Shown: positions 13,332-14,225 of the stretch, piece after piece
Layout: each line of letters starts with the position of its first letter
Position numbering within the stretch: the first letter of the stretch is position 1
Source of the DNA: Paludibacter sp.
Lineage (GTDB): Bacteria; Bacteroidota; Bacteroidia; Bacteroidales; Paludibacteraceae
Length of the DNA: 14,225 nucleotides
Direction: 5' to 3'
Assembly: GCA_018054805.1 (NCBI GenBank)
Contig: JAGPIU010000008.1
Span: 1-14,225, forward strand
Position numbers and translations under genes: made by a program
Notes under the pieces: generated by a model
Seen by the model: only the letters and a program-made list of their open reading frames with translations
The model's database searches: none
Told to the model about the DNA's origin: nothing

Positions 13332-14225
13332 ATGAAAAAAATCTTCAAATCGACACTTCTGTTTTTTTTCGTCACACTCAGTCTGAGTGCACAAAACTAC
13401 ACAATTAGTGGTTACATAACCGATTCGGGAAGTTCCGAAACCTTAATCAGCGCATCAGTTTACGAAAATAATTCGCAACGCGGGACTGTAAGCAACAGTT
13501 ATGGTTTTTATTCGCTTACCCTGCCTGCTGGCAATGTGGATATTGACTTCAGCTATGTGGGCTACCACACGAAACAAAAAAGTTTCAAATTACACAAAGA
13601 CACCACTATTAATATTTCGCTCAACCCCAACACTGTACTCAACGAGGTCACGGTGACCGGATCGGCTTCGAACAACAATATCGGTGCTCGTGGCACGCAA
13701 ATGAGCGCCATCGAAGTTCCTGTAACTTTAATCAAAAAAGTCCCAACCATTTTTGGGGAAAACGATGTACTAAAAGTCCTTCAGCTTTTGCCCGGCGTAC
13801 AGGGCGGCGTGGAAGGTTCGGCAGGTTTTTACGTACGTGGTGGCGGTCCCGACGAAAATCTTTTTCTGCTCGATGGCATTCCGGTTTATAACGTAAACCA
13901 TTTGGGTGGTATGTTTTCGGTTTTCAATGCCGATGCTATTAAAAACGTGACGCTTTATAAAGGAAGTTTTCCTGCTCGGTTTGGCGGTCGTCTCTCGTCG
14001 GTACTCGACATACGCATGTACGACGGAAATAACAAAAAATTAAAAGGAAATGTAAGTATTGGACTTATTTCGTCGAAATTCAATCTCGAAGGACCACTTT
14101 TCAGCGACAAAACCACTTTTAATATTTCTGCCCGCCGTACTTATTACGATATTCTGGCGCAACCAGCTCTGGCCATTGCTGCAAAAAACGATGATATGCT
14201 TGAAAAACTCAGAGCCGGATATTAT
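13332..14225 (+). CDS. TonB-dependent receptor, N-terminal part (runs off the window)
   Basis: An open frame from ATG 13332 continues to the last base, giving 298 residues with no stop. It begins with a signal peptide (KK, a Phe/Leu-rich core, probable cleavage after SLSA at residue 20). Residues about 22-105 form a carboxypeptidase-regulatory-like domain (ISGYITDSGSSETLISASV, then NSYGFYSLTLPAG and YVGYHT). From about residue 110 (NEVTVTG) comes the plug: VLKVLQLLPGVQGGVEGSAG, FYVRGGGPDENLFLLDGIPVYN, then KGSFPARFGGRLSSVLDI, which are strong plug-domain signatures. The barrel begins after about residue 230. It should be an energy-dependent outer-membrane importer, but the substrate cannot be judged from this part, and whether a SusD partner follows is outside the window. 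No clear TAnnTTTG box precedes it; the only visible upstream element is the hairpin at 13273-13303. Confidence 0.9.
   Translation, partial: MKKIFKSTLLFFFVTLSLSAQNYTISGYITDSGSSETLISASVYENNSQRGTVSNSYGFYSLTLPAGNVDIDFSYVGYHTKQKSFKLHKDTTINISLNPNTVLNEVTVTGSASNNNIGARGTQMSAIEVPVTLIKKVPTIFGENDVLKVLQLLPGVQGGVEGSAGFYVRGGGPDENLFLLDGIPVYNVNHLGGMFSVFNADAIKNVTLYKGSFPARFGGRLSSVLDIRMYDGNNKKLKGNVSIGLISSKFNLEGPLFSDKTTFNISARRTYYDILAQPALAIAAKNDDMLEKLRAGYY

Noticed and set aside
1..14225. A hidden mobile element, CRISPR array, tRNA or novel defence island
   Set aside because: No transposase, integrase, regularly spaced direct repeats, tRNA-like cloverleaf or abrupt change in composition was seen. The solitary methyltransferase alone is not enough to call a defence system.

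Overview
The window looks like a chromosomal segment from a member of the Bacteroidota, probably Bacteroidales-like. This rests on four things. Several genes have a -7 box of the TAnnTTTG type, often extended to TAnnTTTGCA. No start codon is preceded by a convincing Shine-Dalgarno sequence. There are two long outer-membrane receptor genes with an N-terminal carboxypeptidase-regulatory-like domain, and a secreted DUF1573 protein. Base composition is moderate to AT-rich, with AT-rich spacers. Genus and species cannot be read from the sequence alone.

Layout, left to right. A TAnnTTTGCA box near position 30 on the minus strand suggests a leftward gene outside the window. On the plus strand follow a PIN-PhoH fusion ATPase/ribonuclease (216-1541), a hotdog acyl-CoA thioesterase (1626-2060), a MATE efflux transporter (2202-3593) and a 939-residue outer-membrane beta-barrel protein with a plug-like region and a Gly-rich tail (3801-6620). 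The last gene converges, with only 4 bases between stop codons, on a minus-strand block: a solitary beta-class DNA adenine methyltransferase (6625-7338), the methylmalonyl-CoA mutase chaperone GTPase MeaB (7473-8570) and a three-domain DUF1573 periplasmic or surface protein (8726-9808). A divergent promoter region (9809-10019) then leads back to the plus strand: an M20D amidohydrolase (10020-11204), a serine hydrolase of the beta-lactamase fold (11318-12595), a YxxxK Rossmann-fold oxidoreductase 13 bases behind it (12609-13271), and the first 298 codons of a TonB-dependent receptor that runs off the right edge (13332-14225).

Most genes are independent housekeeping or envelope functions. Only the serine hydrolase and Rossmann-protein pair is spaced like an operon. 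Most other transcription units are separated by hairpins, several of them terminator-like (1541-1575, 3734-3767, 8581-8620, 13273-13303). Two spacers hold more unusual repeats. One is a 19-bp inverted repeat at 7376-7452 that pairs completely only in one transcript orientation. The other is a TTTGAAGATTTGA repeat cluster with a GC hairpin at 11192-11256 that supplies the stop codon of the amidohydrolase.

I found no tRNA, rRNA, CRISPR array, IS element or phage gene, and no gene cluster that looks like a new defence or biosynthetic system. The more interesting items are the two repeat structures, the solitary methyltransferase and the tail and domain architecture of the envelope proteins.
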